A stretch of DNA of 64,000 bases from Silanimonas sp. (GTDB lineage Bacteria > Pseudomonadota > Gammaproteobacteria > Xanthomonadales > Xanthomonadaceae). The stretch lies in NCBI RefSeq assembly GCF_027530345.1, contig NZ_JAPZQK010000013.1, positions 154,392 through 218,391 on the forward strand, given 5' to 3'. The stretch's first letter is position 1. Every line of letters starts with the position of its first letter. Below the pieces are notes generated by a model that did not search any database, was not told where the DNA came from, and saw nothing but the letters and a program-made list of their open reading frames with translations. Shown here in pieces: positions 43,922-53,986 of the stretch. A program made the translations under genes and the position numbers.

Positions 43922-44930
43922 GGCGGGGCGATTCGCGCAGACGGTGGTCAAGGGCGTCGATGAACGGGGTGGGAAGCACGGCGGTGACCGGCACTTCCCA
44001 GGCGTCGGGGAGATCGAGCCGGCGGCACTTCACCGCGTCCTTGCCGGTCATCAGCACGGGGGCGTCGCGCATCGCGGCGAAATCGGCGTCGGTGAACGCG
44101 TGATGGTCCGGGAAGGCATGCTCGAGCACGGCGAGCCCCGCGTCGCGCAATGCGCGAAAGAACCGCGCTGGATGGCCGATGCCGGCAACAGCATGCACGG
44201 GACGGCCGGCGAAGCCGGACAGCGGGCGGCTCGATGGCGCCGTCCCGCCCAGGCGACGGGCGTCGCTGAGCTCGAGGCGCATCGGCACGTCCGTGCCGTG
44301 GGGCTCACGCCCGTGTACCACACGGAAATCCGCCAGGCGGGCCGGCAGCGGCTCGCGCAGCGGCCCCGCCGGCATCACCCGCGCATTGCCGAGGCCGCGC
44401 GCGTCCTGCACTTCGATCTCGAGAACGCGACCGAGGCGCAGGTGCTGCAGGCCGTCATCGGCAATGAGCACATCGCAACCAGCTTCGACGAGCGCGTTGG
44501 CGGCGGCGATCCGGTCGGCATCGACGGCCACCGGCGCGCCGGTGGCGAGATGGACCAGCAGGGGCTCATCGCCCACCGTGCCGGCATCGCTGCCGCCATC
44601 GACCCACTGCAGGCCCGTGCTGCGCCGGCCGTAGCCGCGACTCAGCACACCGGGGCGCCAGCCGCGCTCGCGCAAGGCGCCGACGAGGGCGATGACCAGC
44701 GGCGTCTTGCCCGCGCCCCCGACGGTGCGGTTACCGACCACGACTACCGGGACATCGAGACGATGCTGGCGGCGCAGTCCGACCCGGTAGGCCCAGCGAC
44801 GCCAGCGCATCAGCGTGCCGTACAGCGCACTGACCATGCTTAGCGCAATGCCGGGCGGCGCATCGCCGTACCAGCGCGCCAACAGGCCCTCCTCGAGCAC
44901 CGCCCGCAGCGTCGGCCGGCCTTCAGGCAT
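43908..44930 (-). CDS. lpxK: Tetraacyldisaccharide 4'-kinase LpxK
   Basis: Phosphorylates the lipid A precursor at the 4' position on the inner membrane. The 340-residue protein has an N-terminal amphipathic/hydrophobic segment ([24 protein letters not shown]), the P-loop [27 protein letters not shown] and [16 protein letters not shown] with the catalytic DDGLQH. ATG at 44930 overlaps the msbA stop by 8 nt. Confidence 0.97.
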   Translation of the reverse strand: MPEGRPTLRAVLEEGLLARWYGDAPPGIALSMVSALYGTLMRWRRWAYRVGLRRQHRLDVPVVVVGNRTVGGAGKTPLVIALVGALRERGWRPGVLSRGYGRRSTGLQWVDGGSDAGTVGDEPLLVHLATGAPVAVDADRIAAANALVEAGCDVLIADDGLQHLRLGRVLEIEVQDARGLGNARVMPAGPLREPLPARLADFRVVHGREPHGTDVPMRLELSDARRLGGTAPSSRPLSGFAGRPVHAVAGIGHPARFFRALRDAGLAVLEHAFPDHHAFTDADFAAMRDAPVLMTGKDAVKCRRLDLPDAWEVPVTAVLPTPFIDALDHRLRESPRHVEP

Positions 44931-46680
44931 CGCGGAATTGGGCGCGATGCAGCTGCGCGTAGAGGCCGCCGCGCGCGAGCAGCTCGGCGTGGGTGCCGGC
45001 CTCGACGATGCGGCCCGACTCCATGACCAGCACCTGGTCGGCACGCTCGATCGTGGAGAGCCGGTGCGCGATCACGAAGGTGGTGTGATTCGGGATCAAG
45101 CGCTCCAACGCGGCCTGCACGAGGCGCTCGGACTCGTTGTCCAGCGCCGCGGTGGCCTCGTCGAGCACGAGGATCGGCGCGTCCTTGAGCACGGCCCGGG
45201 CGATGGCGAGGCGTTGGCGCTGGCCGCCGGACAGCTTGTTGCCGTTCTCGCCGATGCGGGTGGCCATGCCCTCGGGCAGGCGATCGATGAACTCGCTGGC
45301 ATTCGCGGCATCGGCCGCCGCGCGAATCGCCTCGGGGGAAGCCTCGCCGGCGGCGCCATAGGCGATGTTCGCGGCCACGCTGTCGTCGAACAGCATGACC
45401 TTCTGCCCCACCAGCGCGATCTGCCTGCGCAGGGCCGGCAGCGACCAGTCACCCAAGGGAACGCCATCGAGGGTGATGCGCCCCTCACTGGGCTCGTAGA
45501 AGCGCGGCAGCAGTCGGGCCAGCGTCGTCTTGCCACTTCCAGAGCGGCCGACGATGGCCGTGACGGTGCCCGGCTCAGCGCGCAGCGAAACGCCGTCCAG
45601 CGCGGACTGCTCCGCCCCGGGATAGCGCAGGCCGACACCCTCGAACAGGACGACGCCCCGGGCTCGCTCGGGCGCATGGGTGCCGTGGTCGCTTTCCTCC
45701 AACTCGTCGAGCAGGCCGAACAGGCGCACCGACGCGGCGATGCCGCGCTGCACGAGCGCCTGCACGTTCGCGAGGCGCTTCAGCGAGGGGATCAGCACCA
45801 TCATCGAGGTCATGATCGCCACGAAGGCGCCGGCCGAGAGGCGGCCCTTCGAAGCCTCCATGCTCGCCACCCCGAGCAGCACGGCCAGCGCGATGGCGCC
45901 CAGCAGCTGGATCACCGACGAGGCGCCGGCGCGGGTCGATTCGACCTTCATGTTCAACAGCAGGTTGGCGTTGGCCAGCAGGCGGTAGCGCGCCACCTCG
46001 GCCGGCTGCCGGCCGTAGACCTTGATGTCCTGTTGGCCGGCGAGGATCTCCTCGGCGCCGGTGGCGAGCTCGCCCACGCCTTCCTGGATGCGCCGGTTGA
46101 GGCGGCGGTAGCGGCCGCTCACGTAAGCGGCGATCACGGCGATCAGCGGCACGATGACGGCGATCGCGGCGGTCACGGTGGGGCTGTGCCAGAGCATCAC
46201 GCCCACCAATGCGATCACGGTGAGGGTGTCGGTGATCAGCACCTTCAGCGCCTCGGTGCTTGCCTGTGCCACTTGTTCGGTGTCGAAGTTGAGGCGCGAG
46301 ACCAGCGAGGCCACCGGCTCGCGGTCGAAGCGCGCGCTCGGCAGGCGCAACAACTTGTCGAGCACCGCCACGCGCAGGTCGCGCACCACACTGCGGCCAG
46401 CGCGCGCCATGCCGTAGTCGGTGATGAAGGTGGCGATACCGCGGAGGACGAAGATACCGACGATGACCAGCGGCAACTCCCAGCGCGCGGCGTCGTTCTG
46501 CGAGACCAGGGTCTTGTCGATCATCGGCTGCATCAGCGAAGTGAAGGCGCCGGCCGCCGCGGCCTCGATGATCATGCCCACGAAGGCGAGGCCGAGCAGC
46601 AGGCGATAAGGCAGGATCCAGCGCAGCAGCCGCTTGTAGGTGATCCAGCCGGAGGCCTCCGGCGCTTCCGGCTCCCTCAC
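44923..46680 (-). CDS. msbA: MsbA, lipid A export ATP-binding/permease
   Basis: ABC half-transporter that flips lipid A-core to the periplasmic leaflet. The 585-residue product has six transmembrane helices (about 20-310) and an ATPase domain with Walker A VGRSGSGKTTLA, signature NKLSGGQRQRLAIARA, Walker B ILVLDEATAALD and a switch histidine FVIAHRLST. It overlaps exbD upstream by 4 nt and lpxK downstream by 8 nt. Confidence 0.97.
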   Translation of the reverse strand: MREPEAPEASGWITYKRLLRWILPYRLLLGLAFVGMIIEAAAAGAFTSLMQPMIDKTLVSQNDAARWELPLVIVGIFVLRGIATFITDYGMARAGRSVVRDLRVAVLDKLLRLPSARFDREPVASLVSRLNFDTEQVAQASTEALKVLITDTLTVIALVGVMLWHSPTVTAAIAVIVPLIAVIAAYVSGRYRRLNRRIQEGVGELATGAEEILAGQQDIKVYGRQPAEVARYRLLANANLLLNMKVESTRAGASSVIQLLGAIALAVLLGVASMEASKGRLSAGAFVAIMTSMMVLIPSLKRLANVQALVQRGIAASVRLFGLLDELEESDHGTHAPERARGVVLFEGVGLRYPGAEQSALDGVSLRAEPGTVTAIVGRSGSGKTTLARLLPRFYEPSEGRITLDGVPLGDWSLPALRRQIALVGQKVMLFDDSVAANIAYGAAGEASPEAIRAAADAANASEFIDRLPEGMATRIGENGNKLSGGQRQRLAIARAVLKDAPILVLDEATAALDNESERLVQAALERLIPNHTTFVIAHRLSTIERADQVLVMESGRIVEAGTHAELLARGGLYAQLHRAQFRDA

Positions 46681-47099
46681 TCGCCATCCTCCGGCATCGT
46701 GGCGATGGAGAGGCGGGCGAACCCGGCCTGGCCGAGCGCATCCATCGCCGTCACGACGGCCTGGTGCGGAGCCCGGGCGTCGGCGCGGAGCACCACGCGG
46801 GTCGAGGCGTGATCACCCTCGACGCGCGACAGTGCCGCGATCAGCGCCGCGCGATCCTCCTTCGGCAGCTCCACGGTGCCGAGGTAGAGCCGCCCCTCGG
46901 CATCGACGACCACCGTCAACGGGTCGTCCGAGGCTTCCATCGTGGGGCCGGCGGCCGTCGGCAGTTCGAGGCGCAGCGACGTGCGGACGTCGAAGGTGGT
47001 GGTGACGACGAGGAAGATGATGATGCAGAAGATGACGTCGATCAGCGAGATCAGGTTGATCTCGGGTTCGTCGCCTTCGTTGGCACGCTGGAGCCTCAC
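46677..47099 (-). CDS. exbD: ExbD/TolR family biopolymer transport protein
   Basis: Proton-motive-force transducer stator partner, 140 residues. The single transmembrane helix NLISLIDVIFCIIIFLVVTTTF carries the conserved Asp used in proton transfer. The periplasmic domain has LTVVVDAEGRLYLGTVELP and VVLRADARAPHQAVVTAMDALGQAGF. It overlaps exbB and msbA by 4 nt each. Association with msbA suggests a role tied to the envelope rather than to one TonB receptor, which is inference. Confidence 0.94.
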   Translation of the reverse strand: MRLQRANEGDEPEINLISLIDVIFCIIIFLVVTTTFDVRTSLRLELPTAAGPTMEASDDPLTVVVDAEGRLYLGTVELPKEDRAALIAALSRVEGDHASTRVVLRADARAPHQAVVTAMDALGQAGFARLSIATMPEDGE

Positions 47100-47737
47100 G
47101 CCGCGGCTCCCTTCCCCTTCGCCTTGCCGCTGACCGCGTGGTCGTCGATGGCATCGAGGAGGGCGATGGCTTCCTTTTCCATCTCGATGACGAAGCCCGC
47201 GACGCGGGCCCGGAACCAGCGGTGCGCGACCAGCGCGGGGATGGCGACCAGCAAGCCGGCCGCCGTCGAGATCAGGGCCTGTCCGATGCCCCCGGCCAGG
47301 CGGTTGGCGTCGCCGACGCCGGCTTCAAGGATGCCCATGAACATCGAGATCATGCCGAACACGGTGCCGAGGAGACCAAGCAGCGGCGCCACCGCGGCGA
47401 TCGTGCCGAGCGTCGGCAGGAATCGCTCGAGGTCGTGCAGCACATGGCGGCCGGTGTCTTCGACGCGCTCCTTGATGAGGTCGCGGGAGCGGTGGCGGAC
47501 ATCGAGCGCCGCGGCGAGCAGCGTCCCCAGCGGCGAATTGGTCCGCAGCACGTCGATGTGCTTCGGGTCGAGCTGGCGGCCGCGCGCCCACTGGCGCACT
47601 TCGTCGCCGAGCCCGGGCGGCAGGACCTCGCGACGGCGGAGCGTCCAAGCGCGTTCGATCGAGATACCGATGGCACCCACCGCGAGCAGCAGGATCGGCA
47701 CCATGACCCATCCGCCGGCGATGACCAGTTCAAGCAT
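47096..47737 (-). CDS. exbB: ExbB/TolQ family proton channel protein
   Basis: The 213-residue inner membrane protein has three predicted helices: VIAGGWVMVPILLLAVGAIGISI near the start, and FLPTLGTIAAVAPLLGLLGTVFGMI and ALISTAAGLLVAIPALVAHRWF, with the family's GLLGTV and ISTAAGL blocks. The tail is Lys/Ala-rich. A GAGG site precedes the ATG. The 85-nt gap to comEC upstream is the largest break in this minus-strand series and may hold a promoter (a TATGCT lies about 40 nt before the start). Confidence 0.95.
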   Translation of the reverse strand: MLELVIAGGWVMVPILLLAVGAIGISIERAWTLRRREVLPPGLGDEVRQWARGRQLDPKHIDVLRTNSPLGTLLAAALDVRHRSRDLIKERVEDTGRHVLHDLERFLPTLGTIAAVAPLLGLLGTVFGMISMFMGILEAGVGDANRLAGGIGQALISTAAGLLVAIPALVAHRWFRARVAGFVIEMEKEAIALLDAIDDHAVSGKAKGKGAAA

Positions 47738-47822
47738 GGCGAAACCTCATGAGGGGAGCGGACAGCATAGCTGCTCGGGCTGCCGCCCTGCCCCGCCCGG
47801 CGCGACGGCGGCCCGGCACGCG

Positions 47823-50114
47823 TCACGGTGAACCGGGGTGCCACCAGCGGGTCGGGCCGTTTCGCGCGCGTGCCGGCGCATCGGACGCGGACGAGTGCCA
47901 CGTCAGCGCGCCCTCGCGGTCGACGCGATGGAGGTCGTCCGGCCAGCGACGGTCGAGCGACGGGCCCGGCGCGCGGGTCGCGATGCCCCCGGAGGCGCCA
48001 AGCGCGGCGCGCCAGTCCCCGAGGGTCGCCGGTGCACCGATCACCCACGCCCCGGCCGAGGGCGAGGCCAGCCGGTGGGCGACCCATCGGCCGGCATCAC
48101 TGGTGAGCCACGCAACACGGCCGGACGCACTGGACACCCGGAGCACGCAGGCCTCGTCCGGCCACGCACCCGCCGCCGGTGGCGTGGGTGAAAGCGCGAC
48201 GATCACAACGCCGTCGGCCGTCCAGCGTCGACCGGCCTCGCAGCGCTGGGTGCCTCGGACCGACGCTGTCGTTCCCGGCGCACGCCAGTGGTCTCGGGGC
48301 ACGAAGGCCCGATCGACGGACGCGGCGCCGCCGAAGCGGCCGGCATTCCGACGGGTTTCGATGCGCAGGTCGATGGACTCGACCCCGGCGGCCCGCAGTC
48401 GGCGCGCCAGGTCCATCGACTCAGGCCCGGCATCGACGAGCACGGTGCGCGTGGTCGTGCGCACGAGGAGCGCATCGCCTCGCGGCAGCGCGAACGCGGT
48501 GACCGAGAACTCGCCGCGCGGGGGCACCGCCAGCGGTGGGAACAGCATCGGCAGGACGAGCAACGCACCGACGTAACGCCAGCGAAGTCCAAGCGGCAGC
48601 AGGACGATCGCCACGCCCAGCACGGCGAGAGCCAGCGACCACCCGGAGACCTCCGGCAGCCAGCGGCTGGACGACCACGCCTCAGGCACCCGTCCCATCG
48701 CCCACCAGAACGCATCCATCGCCCACGCGCCCCCCTGCCACGCTCCCTTCGCGAGCGTGTCCGACAGCGGCATCAGCAGCGTGCCGAGCAGGCTCAAGGG
48801 CACCACGACCAGGCTGATCCACGGGATGGCGACGAGGTTCGCGAGCGGCCCGACCAACGGCACCTGCAGGAAGAACGCCGCACCGAGCGGCAGCAGGCCC
48901 AGCGTCGCGACCCACTGCGCCTTCAGGAAGGTGCGCGGGCTCCATGGATCGGCCGTGCCCGGCAAGCACCACAGCAGCCACGCCACCCCACCGCAGGACA
49001 GCCAGAAGCCCGGCGTCAGCAGCGCGAAGGGATCGCTCATGACGAGGAGCGCCATCGCAAGCAGCAAGGGCTGGGCGGTCGGGCTTCGGCGGCGGCGGCC
49101 GATGACGAAGGCGACCACGGCAATCATCAGCACGGTACGCACGGTGGGCAGGCTGAAGCCCGCGAGGGCCGCGTAAGCCGTCGCGACCGCCAGCGCCGCA
49201 GCGGCGGCGGCTGGTCGACGTCGCATCCGGTGCGCGAGGGTCGGCCACCACCACCAGAACAGGCGGACCAGCACGACGCCCAGCCCCGCGACCATGCCGA
49301 CATGGAAACCGGAGATCGCGATCAGATGGGTGAGACCGAACTGTCGAAGCCGTTCCCAGTCGTCGTCCGACAGGCCGCGCGTGTCGCCCACGGCCAGCGC
49401 GGCAACGAACCGTGCACGTTCGCCACCCAGCGCCTCGATGATGCGATCGGAAATGCTGCCGCGCAGGGCGTGCAGGCCACCCGGCGCCCCGAGTCGCAGC
49501 GGTCGATCGCTGGCCAGCACCACGCCCTGCGCATCGATACCGGCCAGCAGCGCGCGACGCGCCTCGTCGGGGTCGCCGGGATTCAGCGGGCGCGACCAGG
49601 GGCGCAGCCGAACCGCCAACCGCCACACCTCGCCGGATCGCAAGCTGCGCCCACCGCCATACCAGTCGAGCGCGATCCGCCGCGTGGCCAGCGCATCGGA
49701 CACTTCCTCGGACGCGCCGACGACGCGTTCGATGTCGGCCGTGAAGCGGGCGCCGTTCTGGCGGAACTCGCTCAAGCCGACGACGCGGACGTCGAGGCGG
49801 ACCGTCGTGCCATCGAGAACGGCTGGCGGGCGGCGATCCAAGGCGGCCTCGCCGTGCATCGCGCAGAGACCGGCGCCGAGGGCGAAGGCGGCAAGCCACG
49901 TCAGCGCCACGCTGAGGGCATCACCGCCTGATGCCGACGCGCGCCCGGCGAGGTGGCGCGCCAGTGCCAAAGCCGCGATGGCGAGCGCGACGAGACAGAT
50001 GGCCGGGCCGTGCGGCAACAGCGCCGGCGCCTGCAGCTGCGCAAGCACGCCACCGCACAGGGCGGCGATCCATCCGGCATCGAGAGCGAAAGGGCGTCCT
50101 TGCCCGGGCGTCAT
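47823..50114 (-). CDS. comEC: ComEC/Rec2 DNA internalization protein with degenerate beta-lactamase domain
   Basis: ComEC forms the inner-membrane channel that admits single-stranded DNA during natural transformation. The 763-residue product has an N-terminal OB/DUF4131 region (about 30-200), the polytopic competence domain with GLTHLIAISGFHVGMVAGLG (about residue 258-277) and a C-terminal metallo-beta-lactamase-like domain (about 540-763). In the latter the usual HxDxDH site is replaced by a stretch with no histidine (IETRRNAGRFGG), and DxGQGDA is LPRGDA. Metal-dependent nuclease activity is therefore not expected. It follows lolD after one base. Confidence 0.93.
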   Translation of the reverse strand: MTPGQGRPFALDAGWIAALCGGVLAQLQAPALLPHGPAICLVALAIAALALARHLAGRASASGGDALSVALTWLAAFALGAGLCAMHGEAALDRRPPAVLDGTTVRLDVRVVGLSEFRQNGARFTADIERVVGASEEVSDALATRRIALDWYGGGRSLRSGEVWRLAVRLRPWSRPLNPGDPDEARRALLAGIDAQGVVLASDRPLRLGAPGGLHALRGSISDRIIEALGGERARFVAALAVGDTRGLSDDDWERLRQFGLTHLIAISGFHVGMVAGLGVVLVRLFWWWWPTLAHRMRRRPAAAAAALAVATAYAALAGFSLPTVRTVLMIAVVAFVIGRRRRSPTAQPLLLAMALLVMSDPFALLTPGFWLSCGGVAWLLWCLPGTADPWSPRTFLKAQWVATLGLLPLGAAFFLQVPLVGPLANLVAIPWISLVVVPLSLLGTLLMPLSDTLAKGAWQGGAWAMDAFWWAMGRVPEAWSSSRWLPEVSGWSLALAVLGVAIVLLPLGLRWRYVGALLVLPMLFPPLAVPPRGEFSVTAFALPRGDALLVRTTTRTVLVDAGPESMDLARRLRAAGVESIDLRIETRRNAGRFGGAASVDRAFVPRDHWRAPGTTASVRGTQRCEAGRRWTADGVVIVALSPTPPAAGAWPDEACVLRVSSASGRVAWLTSDAGRWVAHRLASPSAGAWVIGAPATLGDWRAALGASGGIATRAPGPSLDRRWPDDLHRVDREGALTWHSSASDAPARARNGPTRWWHPGSP

Positions 50115-50115
50115 G

Positions 50116-50814
50116 TCAGTCCGGCACCCAGGGCTGCAGGCGCCCGCCCTTCAGTTCGAGCACGCGGTCCAAACGCTGCGCCAGGCGGCGGTCGTGGGTG
50201 ACCATCACCAGCGCCGTGCCCTGCGCGCGGTTCAACGACAGCAACAGGTCGAACACCACGCGTGCCGAGTGTTCGTCGAGGTTGCCCGTGGGCTCGTCGC
50301 CGAGCACGCAGGCCGGCTTCGTCACCAGCGCGCGCGCGACCGCGCAGCGCTGCCGCTCGCCACCGGAGAGCTCCCCGGGTTTGTGCGTCAGACGATGCCC
50401 GATGCCCACGGCCTCAAGCAGGGCCCGCGCCGGGGCTTCCGCCTCGCGGGCCGCGACTCCGCGCACCAGCAGCGGCAGCATCACGTTCTCGAGCGCGGTG
50501 AACTCAGGCAATAAATGGTGGAATTGGTAGATGAAGCCCAGCGCGCGATTGCGCAACCGTCCGCGCGCCGCGTCGTCCAGCGCCGCCATCGACTGCCCGT
50601 CGACGTCCACTTCGCCCGAGGTCGGCGTGTCGAGCCCGCCCAACAGGTGCAGCAGCGTGCTCTTGCCCGCGCCGGAAGCACCGATGATCGCGACGGTCTC
50701 GCCGCGTTTCACGCTGAGCTCGAGGTCGTGGAAGACCGGCGTCTCGAGCGTCCCTTCGCGGTAGGTCTTGGTGAGGCGCCGGGCCTCCAGCACGGTGGTC
50801 ATCGCGTCACTCAT
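50116..50814 (-). CDS. lolD: LolD, lipoprotein-releasing ABC transporter ATPase
   Basis: ATPase of the LolCDE machine that extracts outer-membrane lipoproteins from the inner membrane. The 232-residue product has Walker [18 protein letters not shown], the Q-loop [19 protein letters not shown] typical of LolD/MacB, signature [17 protein letters not shown] and Walker [15 protein letters not shown] at 50814 overlaps the lolC stop by 8 nt; a second ATG four codons later is possible. Confidence 0.97.
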   Translation of the reverse strand: MSDAMTTVLEARRLTKTYREGTLETPVFHDLELSVKRGETVAIIGASGAGKSTLLHLLGGLDTPTSGEVDVDGQSMAALDDAARGRLRNRALGFIYQFHHLLPEFTALENVMLPLLVRGVAAREAEAPARALLEAVGIGHRLTHKPGELSGGERQRCAVARALVTKPACVLGDEPTGNLDEHSARVVFDLLLSLNRAQGTALVMVTHDRRLAQRLDRVLELKGGRLQPWVPD

Positions 50815-52051
50815 AGCGGAGGGCCGTGGCCGGATCGGTGCGCGAGGCACGCCAGGCCGGGTACAGGGTGGCGAGGAAGCTGAGCAGCAGGGTCATGCCG
50901 GCCACGGCGGCCACATCGCCGGGGTAGACGGCTGTCGGCACGCCGGTGATGTAGTAGACGTCCGGCGGCATCAGGGTCACGCCGAGCAGGCCTTCGAACC
51001 AGCGCACGACCGCGCCGAGGTTGGTGCCGAGCAGCACGCCGCCGACCACGCCCAGCGTCGTGCCGACGAGGCCGATCACGCTGCCCTGCACGATGAACAC
51101 GCCCATCACCTGGCGCGGCGTGAGGCCGAGGGTGCGCAGGATGGCGATGTCGGCCTGCTTCTCTTGCACCAGCATCACCAGCGAGGAGACCAGGTTGAAC
51201 GAGGCGATCGTCACCACCAGCGAGAGCAGCAGGAACATCACCGTGCGCTCGAGCGCCAGCGCGCTGAAGAAGTTGCGGTTGTCGCGCATCCAGTCGCTGG
51301 CGATCACCGGCACCGGAATGCGCGTCGCGAGGTCGTCGGCCACGGTGCCGGCGCTCCACAGGTCGGCCACCTTGATACGAACGCCGCTGACGCCCTCGCC
51401 CATTCGCAGCATGCGCTGCGCATCCCCCAGCGCGATAAAGGCGAAGCTGCTGTCGGCGGTGTGCTCGCCCATCGAGAACGTGCCGACCACGGTGAAGCGC
51501 TTGGAACGAGGGATGGCGCCAATCGGCGTGCTGGTGAATTCGTTGAGGGTGACGTTGATGCGGTCGCCGACGCGGGCACCCAGCAACATGGCCAGCTGAT
51601 CGCCGAGCAGGATGCCGAAGCCGCCATCGACAAGATCTTCGATGGAACCGCTGCGCATGCGCGTGGACAGCTCCGAGACGCCACGCTCGTCACCGGGCCG
51701 GATGCCCGTCACGATGCCGGCGCGTGTGTGCGTGCCGCTGAGAAGACCCTCGCGCTGCACGTAGGGCGCGGCGCCGACCACGCGGGCGTCCTGACGCGCG
51801 ACGTCGACCACCGTCGACCAGTCCTCCAACGGGCCGCCGTAACCGGCCACGGTGACATGCGCCACCGAGCCGAGCAGTCGGTCGCGGATCTCGCGCTGGA
51901 AGCCGCTCATCACCGCGATGACGGTGATCAGCGCGACCACGCCGACGACGATGCCGAGGATCGATGCGGCGGACGTGAAGCTGATGCGCCGGTCACGTCG
52001 GCGAGCGCGCAGGTAGCGCAGGCCGATCGCCAGCGGAAGGGGTTGGAACAT
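50807..52051 (-). CDS. lolC: LolC/LolE family lipoprotein-releasing permease
   Basis: Inner membrane subunit of the Lol exporter, 414 residues. One helix near the N-terminus ([29 protein letters not shown]), a large periplasmic MacB-like domain (about 50-260) and three C-terminal helices ([25 protein letters not shown] and two more) ending [20 protein letters not shown]. Only one LolC/E-type gene is present next to lolD, so the exporter may be a LolFD-like homodimer; a second paralogue outside the window cannot be excluded. Confidence 0.94.
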   Translation of the reverse strand: MFQPLPLAIGLRYLRARRRDRRISFTSAASILGIVVGVVALITVIAVMSGFQREIRDRLLGSVAHVTVAGYGGPLEDWSTVVDVARQDARVVGAAPYVQREGLLSGTHTRAGIVTGIRPGDERGVSELSTRMRSGSIEDLVDGGFGILLGDQLAMLLGARVGDRINVTLNEFTSTPIGAIPRSKRFTVVGTFSMGEHTADSSFAFIALGDAQRMLRMGEGVSGVRIKVADLWSAGTVADDLATRIPVPVIASDWMRDNRNFFSALALERTVMFLLLSLVVTIASFNLVSSLVMLVQEKQADIAILRTLGLTPRQVMGVFIVQGSVIGLVGTTLGVVGGVLLGTNLGAVVRWFEGLLGVTLMPPDVYYITGVPTAVYPGDVAAVAGMTLLLSFLATLYPAWRASRTDPATALRYE

Positions 52052-52054
52052 TGG

Positions 52055-52513
52055 CTAGCCCATCCAGAACTGCGGGAGCGGCGACACCGGCGTCGCCGAG
52101 CGGGCCCAGCGCCGCAACAGGCGGCGTCCGGGCGCGCACAGCGTATCCGGCCAGAACACCACCGTGGTGCCACAGGCGGGGAATCGGACGGTGGTCACCG
52201 GCCACTGTTCATGCGCCGCGGCCGGCCCCTCCATTGGCGCGCCGCCCGCAGGCGACCAACGCGCCCAACCTTCCGGCAGCAGTTCGAGCACTGCGCGGGG
52301 CTGGCATCGGGCGGCTTTCGCGCGCCACAGCCCGAGGCCCATCGCAGCGCCGAGGAGCACCCACGAGACCCACGAAGGCAAATCCATAGCCCAGCGTGTC
52401 GACAGCAGGGAAATGGCAACCAAGGGCCACAGCATCACGATCACCGCCGCGTGGCAACGCGACGGGCGCCACTCAAGGCGGCAGGGTGAGCAGTCGGTCG
52501 ACGAATCCAGCAA
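52055..52513 (-). CDS. YgfX (CptA) family membrane protein
   Basis: Small protein with two adjacent hydrophobic helices (VIVMLWPLVAISLLSTRWA and LPSWVSWVLLGAAMGLGLWRAK) and a soluble C-terminal half (LELLPEGWARW, VVFWPDTLCAPGRRLLRRWA). The topology, an Arg/Trp-rich start (CRLEWRPSR) and position directly after sdhE match YgfX, described in E. coli as the CptA toxin partnered with SdhE (CptB). The start is uncertain: TTG at 52513 overlaps sdhE by 41 nt. Sequence similarity is low, so the family call rests partly on context. Confidence 0.62.
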   Translation of the reverse strand: MLDSSTDCSPCRLEWRPSRCHAAVIVMLWPLVAISLLSTRWAMDLPSWVSWVLLGAAMGLGLWRAKAARCQPRAVLELLPEGWARWSPAGGAPMEGPAAAHEQWPVTTVRFPACGTTVVFWPDTLCAPGRRLLRRWARSATPVSPLPQFWMG

Positions 52514-52727
52514 GGGCGGGGTCCTCCGGGCGCTCGCGGCCCATACACCATCGCCACAGGATGTCGTCTTCGGTGTCCAGAAGCTTGAGGAAAAGCGCTC
52601 GGTCGGCCTCGGAAGACGTCGCGAACGAACGATCGAGGAACCGCTCCATCAGCTGGTCGAGTTCACGCATGCCGCGGCGGCAGCGCCACTTCAGCCGCTT
52701 GAGTTCGACGGGATCGACGTCGGTCAC
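52473..52727 (-). CDS. sdhE: SdhE, FAD assembly factor for succinate dehydrogenase
   Basis: Helps attach FAD covalently to SdhA. The 84-residue all-helical protein has the defining RGxxE motif (WRCRRGMRELDQLMERF) and the TEDDILWRWCMGRERP segment, typical of the DUF339/SDH5 family. It lies at the distal part of the succinate dehydrogenase series, before ygfX, as in many proteobacteria. Confidence 0.95.
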   Translation of the reverse strand: MTDVDPVELKRLKWRCRRGMRELDQLMERFLDRSFATSSEADRALFLKLLDTEDDILWRWCMGRERPEDPALAGFVDRLLTLPP

Positions 52728-52755
52728 GATGCGAGTCCCCGCTCCGACCTGGCGG

Positions 52756-53184
52756 TCAGAGCACGCCGGCCCAGTGCAGGGCGAGCTGGACCCAGAGGAA
52801 CAGCAGGGCCGTGCAGCCGGCGATGAAGGCCTGGAAGCGGCGCATCACCTTGTTCCGGCCGCAGGCCTCGAAGGCCATCAGCAAGCGCGCAGCGACGAAA
52901 GCCCAGGCCATCAGCAGCACGCCGACGCTGTCCACGCCCGTCTGCATCGCCGCGAGGCAACCGGCGTAGAACAGCACCGGGGTCTCGAAGAGATTCCGGA
53001 AGTGGTCCGCGGCCCGGGTGTCCTCCATGGCCTCGGCCATCTGCTTCGCCGACGCCACGGCCTGCGGATGGATACCGCGGCGCTGCATCTCGGGGATCCG
53101 GGTCAAGAACAACCGGACGGCCACGCTGAACACCAGCGCGACCATCGCCAGCATCGGCCAGGCGAGTGACGAGGCGGCGAGCAT
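52756..53184 (-). CDS. MAPEG family membrane protein
   Basis: The 142-residue protein has four hydrophobic helices and the MAPEG signature DHFRNLFETPVLFYAGCLAA, matching the glutathione/eicosanoid membrane enzyme superfamily (E[RN]-x-QNxxE-xxP-type motif as NLFETP). Prokaryotic members are mostly uncharacterised; no substrate can be assigned. The ATG at 53184 shares one base with the sdhB stop (TGATG), so it is translated from the sdh message. Confidence 0.82.
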   Translation of the reverse strand: MLAASSLAWPMLAMVALVFSVAVRLFLTRIPEMQRRGIHPQAVASAKQMAEAMEDTRAADHFRNLFETPVLFYAGCLAAMQTGVDSVGVLLMAWAFVAARLLMAFEACGRNKVMRRFQAFIAGCTALLFLWVQLALHWAGVL

Positions 53185-53972
53185 CAGGCGCCCCGGCGCG
53201 CGAGCATCAGCTTCTTGATCTCGGCGATCGCCTTCGCGGGGTTCAGGCCCTTCGGGCAAGTCCGCGCGCAGTTCATGATCGTGTGGCAGCGGTAGAGCTT
53301 GAACGGGTCCTCGAGGTCGTCGAGTCGCGCACCGGTGTCTTCATCACGCGAATCGATGATCCAGCGGTAGGCCTGCAGCAGGATGGCCGGGCCGAGGTAG
53401 CGGTCGCCGTTCCACCAGTAGCTCGGGCAGCTCGTCGAGCAGCAGGCGCACAGGATGCACTCGTAGAGGCCGTCGAGCTTCTTGCGGTCTTCCGGGCTCT
53501 GCAGGCGCTCGCCGCTGGCCGGCGCGGCGCTCTGGGTGCGCATCCACGGGCGGATCGAGGCGTACTGGGCGTAGAAGTGCGTCAGGTCCGGCACCAGGTC
53601 CTTGATCACCGGCATGTGCGGCAGCGGGTAGATCGGCACGTCCTTCTTGCCGCACTCGTCGATGGCCTTGGTGCAGGCCAACGTGTTCGTGCCGTCGATG
53701 TTCATCGCGCACGAACCGCAGATGCCCTCGCGGCAGGAACGGCGGAAGGTCAGCGTCGGATCGATCTCGTTCTTGATCTTGATCAGCGCGTCCAGAACCA
53801 TCGGGCCGCAGCTGTCGAGGTCGACGTCGTAGGTGTCGACGCTGGGGTTCTTTCCGTCATCCGGATTCCAGCGGTACACCTTGAAACTGCGGACGTTCTT
53901 CGCCCCGGCCGGCGCGGGGAAATGCTTGCCCTTGCCGATCTTGGAGTTCTGGGGAAGGGTGAACTCAGCCAT
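53184..53972 (-). CDS. sdhB: Succinate dehydrogenase iron-sulfur subunit
   Basis: Carries electrons from FAD to ubiquinone. The 262-residue product has the plant-type 2Fe-2S domain ([21 protein letters not shown]) and the 4Fe-4S/3Fe-4S domain ([16 protein letters not shown], then [21 protein letters not shown]). The sequence is of the mitochondrial/alphaproteobacterial style rather than the E. coli style. It is separated from sdhA by the small Mpo1-like gene. Confidence 0.98.
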   Translation of the reverse strand: MAEFTLPQNSKIGKGKHFPAPAGAKNVRSFKVYRWNPDDGKNPSVDTYDVDLDSCGPMVLDALIKIKNEIDPTLTFRRSCREGICGSCAMNIDGTNTLACTKAIDECGKKDVPIYPLPHMPVIKDLVPDLTHFYAQYASIRPWMRTQSAAPASGERLQSPEDRKKLDGLYECILCACCSTSCPSYWWNGDRYLGPAILLQAYRWIIDSRDEDTGARLDDLEDPFKLYRCHTIMNCARTCPKGLNPAKAIAEIKKLMLARRGA

Positions 53973-53986
53973 CGTGTGACCTCGGG

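Noticed and set aside
44815..46812. 665-codon plus-strand frame opposite lpxK and msbA
   Set aside because: Contains only Arg/Gly/His/Gln-rich sequence; the opposite strand encodes complete MsbA and LpxK motifs.
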